A stretch of DNA of 64,000 nt from Hemibagrus wyckioides (lineage: Eukaryota > Chordata > Actinopteri > Siluriformes > Bagridae), in the NCBI RefSeq assembly GCF_019097595.1, contig NC_080717.1, positions 3,666,001-3,730,000 of the forward strand, read 5' to 3'. Every line of letters starts with the position of its first letter. Position 1 is the first letter of the stretch. The notes under the pieces were generated by a model. It was not told the DNA's origin. It did no database searches and saw only the letters and a program-made list of their open reading frames with translations. Made by a program: the position numbers and the translations under genes. Shown piece after piece: positions 60,667 through 64,000 of this stretch.

Positions 60667-62145
60667 TTATTTCACAGTGGAGTACACACATTCATCTACT
60701 TTTGTGATTTTCTCAGCTTTGGCTTTCCTTTTGGAGAATTTCAGTGCTGCATAATTCAGAGTTTCAGCTTCAGATTCCTGGAGAAAAACCAAATCTAACA
60801 TTATTCTGCAAAACTAAACAAACTGACTGTTTACATCAGATGTAAGTAAATGTAACAGCACATAAAGATTAGATTCTTTATTGGCTGTAGATTTAATCAT
60901 ACAGTACACTATACATGCTTTACTTAATTCATACAGTCAACAGCAGAAAGTATCTGCACACGTACCTGCCTCATTCCTGGAGAATCTTCTACAGAAGCAT
61001 TCACTATTAGTACATTAACACACCTATTAGCTTTTCTGTTGTTGTTGTTATTCAGAAACATAATTGTAGTAAAATAATTATTATCAGATGATAAAAGCAC
61101 TTACTTTTATCACATTCTCTTTTCCTCAGTATGTAATAAGTGAAACAGAATATCAAAAGTGCGCACAAACCCAAAGCCGTTCCCAAACTGATCACTGTCC
61201 AATGTAGAGATCTGATCAATCCTGATTCTGTTATTTCACCACATTATATTTATTTTAATATAAATTATTAGGCAAATTATGCTTCATGAATTATAAGGAA
61301 AATTAATTAATACTGAATTATGAGGCATCTTACCTGTGTTCTCTTGTGTGTTCATGTTAGTGTTGTTTCCATGCAGTGTTGGTTCACCCTCCACTGAATT
61401 ATCACTGAGAGCTGGTTTAGATGTTTCTGATGCAATAGTAACATGCTCATTTATAAATATTTTCATGATTCACATACTGAAGTCTTACTGAAGAAATCAT
61501 TTCACTCTATTAAATAGACTTCAGTAGTTTAATCAAATTTTGTGCGTATTCTACCTTTAATTTTTAAATAAGTCCCACTTCCAAACACACTGTATGGTGA
61601 TATGATGGCACAGTAGTACGTGGCTTCATCAGAGTGGATGATGTTAGAAATGGTCATATTGAAGCAGTTTAAAGAGCTCTGTAATTGAAAACGAAGATTT
61701 TGGAATCCACTGAAAAATGTGACTTCATCAGATTTCTGCCTTCTGCTCATAATCCGAGGCTGTTTCCCGTTTGGTTGCTTATACCAAATAACTACCCCAA
61801 CATTGTCTCCAAAAACACAGCAGGGTAGAGTAGCCGAGTCACCGACATTCACACAGAGAACTTCATCTGCCTGATAAACTCCTGGCTCTGTGACGGAACC
61901 TGAGAAATTCCTGCGAAGTTCGACTGTATCTAGAAAAGCCAATGCATGAATTAGTTAAATTTAATCCTTATCCATCAAGGTTTTATAAAATGTTCACATT
62001 GAATTTATCAACAAATATAATGGTATGATCATTAGAAATTATTACATAATACCAGTATTCTAAATATATTAAAATCATTAAATAAAAATGTACATTACTT
62101 ACATATAGTGCAGAAGATTAAAATGAAAACGGAGAAACCAGCCAT
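60667..62145 (-). CDS. nitr: NITR gene I: single-V inhibitory-type receptor
   Basis: Exons in coding order: 62,103-62,145, 61,555-61,929, 61,334-61,426, 61,105-61,227, 60,966-60,988, 60,667-60,777 (255 aa). Residues 1-14 are the signal peptide (MAGFSVFILIFCTI). Residues 15-139 are the V domain, same frame and length as E and F. It differs mainly in the CDR2-like part (SRRQKSDEVTFFSGF against SSGHEPDEVTFFNGF) and at two FR3 sites. Residues 140-170 are the stalk, 171-211 the transmembrane helix; the tail has ITIM LNYAAL and distal CVYSTVK. The membrane exon looks mosaic: E-like in CFTYYI, F-like in LRKRECDK. Confidence 0.88.
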
Positions 62146-62179
62146 CTTATGAATTCACACTAAACAGAGTGCATAAGGA

Positions 62180-62250
62180 AGAGCGATTTACATTTATATT
62201 ATAGGCAGCCTTTACTGAGCATGCCCTAAACTAAGACATGTGATTGGTTC
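62180..62250 (-). promoter_or_regulatory. Putative NITR I promoter
   Basis: Reverse-strand CCAATCACATGTCTTAGTTT, GGGCATGCTCAGTAAAGGCT and CTATAATATAAATGTAAATC, as before E and F. Confidence 0.55.
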
Positions 62251-64000
62251 TATTAAAGAAAGAAAAAAATAGCAGCCCATACAGTCATCCACCTACTTCA
62301 CAACCACATTTCCATATTTGTGGTGTTCTGTCAGTGCAAAATATCACAACCTCACTGTTGTGATGGGGAAACAATGAGTCTATAAACAACTAAGAGACAA
62401 TGTAAGTGCTAATAGAGTGGAGAGAGATACAAACACAAATGAAAGTGAAATGGACTGTGTTTATTCTCTCTGGGTCAAGTGTAAATGAATCTATGGTTCT
62501 AGTAAACGTTGGCATTGGTCTCAGGCACTTTTAAACACACAGCTGCTTTAAAATGTCTTATTTTTATCCATAAACTGTTTATAAATGTTAAAGCATTAGA
62601 AAATAAGTGTTGTCTTATTTCCGTCTTGTTAGTTAATCTTTCCAAGCAAATCTACATTTCTCGGGAATTTGGTCACCCAGCAATTTCCACCCACCGGTCA
62701 GCTCTGCCCTACCATACACCAGCTACCTAACAGGCTAACACATGCTTCTTCTGTGATGTCTTTTTAAACTGCTGCTCATTTGCATAAGGGTAGAATAACA
62801 CACTTGCTAACTGCCTTCTTCCACATAGCTCACAGACACCCACAAGTGTCTAATGTCGCTGTGACCAGTAAGGAGACAGGATATGCTATCTGTCCCACCT
62901 GATAAGTTTTTGTGCTCCTCAACTAAAGACAAAGATTTTTATGTAGCTTGTGGATCAAAGCAAGAATGATTACACACCCTGGATTGGGTCAGTGTTAAGT
63001 AAAGACTTAAATATAATGGAGCTTAAACAGAGGCCTTTAAATATAAAACCTGCACTGAGTTGCTGCTTGTATGATTAATTAATGTATTTGTATTTATTAG
63101 ATATAACTGTTTATAGCTGACAACCATTATATAATCAAGTTTGATGTACTTATGAATTGTTATTAATTTAGTTGCCGTTCTTCTTCGTAAATCAGATTCT
63201 GATTACAGATAGATTTCATATCTGGCTGTATGAGAAATTCGTTCCACCTTGTGGTTAAAAGTGGTGTAACTGGTAGAATGTTGTGAGTTTAAATCCCAAC
63301 ACTGCCCCCTGTAGGGCTGTAAAATCTGACCCCTTGTATAGGTAGTGCACCTAATATGTGTTCAGCTGATTTATTTATGTGATCAGAGATGCCAAAGTGA
63401 AGGTGTTTATTATGGTAGATAACAAGACATGCTTGTTTGTTTAGTATATGGAATTGTGAATTGTGATATCTCACTTGGAGCCATGCTATGTGAATATTTC
63501 ACCGCCAGACCACCAGATGGTAACGCTACACATTTTAGTTATTCAACTGTTATTCAATCAAGTTATTTGATTGTATGATTCATTTCCCCTGTTTTTTTGC
63601 TCACCTGTGTTGTGTTGTGTAACTAGCCATCTGATTTAAACCCCATATGTTTCACATGTATTTGTCTAGCTGCTGTTTAATACCTGTATTGTTTGTCATA
63701 CCCAGCCTTGATCCAGTTATTGTGTATACCTGACTCTACCTAGTAGTTTATTTGTAGTAGTAGTATTTATTTTTGCACTGTTAATAAATCAAGCATAAAT
63801 TAGCATCTGCCTTTAATGTCCACATGACTCTATGAGCTTACTGACTGGAAATCATTTTCAGATCTCCTCATTCCTTTACATTATTTTGTCCAGTGTCACC
63901 CAAATGAGTTTCTCTTAAGGTTTCTTCCTCATAGGAAGGAATATAACAAAAATACTAAAATACCCAAATCAGGGTACAAAAATATAACAAAACATATATC
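62251..64000. other. Non-coding sequence at the end of the window
   Basis: About 62,250-62,480 is the 5' flank common to the minus-strand NITR units. After that no gene or NITR exon was recognised. A SINE-like B-box fragment (TTGTGAGTTTAAATCCCAAC) lies near 63,280. Confidence 0.6.

Overview
The window looks like nuclear DNA of a teleost fish. The base composition is AT-rich, the genes are split by introns with GT...AG junctions, and simple repeats, Tc1-like elements, tRNA-derived SINEs and non-LTR relics are abundant. The main content is a cluster of novel immune-type receptor (NITR) genes, a family known only from bony fish. The two-Ig receptors with an extra-cysteine V/I domain suggest an ostariophysan, possibly a catfish, but that species guess is inference. 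No bacterial features, CRISPR array, rRNA or tRNA gene was seen.

Layout. Positions 1-9,032 are non-coding and repeat-rich, probably intron or upstream sequence of the next gene. Positions 9,033-11,902 hold the last four coding exons of fgfrl1 (+), identified by two Ig domains, a transmembrane segment and the diagnostic His-Thr-rich tail; its 3' UTR probably runs to about 14,100. Positions 14,100-26,790 are a gene desert of SINEs, MITEs, Tc1 relics and microsatellites. Positions 26,796-46,955 carry four NITR genes on the + strand (A-D). Each has a signal peptide, a V domain with a germline-joined J-like end, a V/I domain, a transmembrane exon and two cytoplasmic exons with inhibitory tyrosine motifs. 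Positions 48,090-62,145 carry a second, oppositely oriented NITR subfamily on the - strand: three apparently intact genes (E, F, I), one deleted pseudogene (G) and one V-exon relic (H). These have a single V domain, an Asn-rich stalk instead of the V/I domain, a transmembrane exon and ITIM tails. Between G and I lies a nest of retroelement relics (Ty3/gypsy, L2-like and a second LINE). Positions 62,250-64,000 are non-coding.

The intact receptors look inhibitory. Every tail carries an L-N-Y-A/S-A-L ITIM and no transmembrane segment has a Lys or Arg inside its hydrophobic core. The most interesting signals concern how the cluster evolves. The V/I exons of A-D are almost identical although their V exons are highly divergent, and their sequence variants do not follow the V-exon relationships, which points to gene conversion. 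The signal peptide of gene A begins with nine methionines encoded by an (ATG)n microsatellite. Gene E has two terminal exons separated by a transposon fragment. Pseudogene G shows a TAGT microhomology deletion that removed its membrane and tail exons. An apparently intact Tc1-like transposon with perfect 31-bp terminal repeats sits in an intron of gene D.
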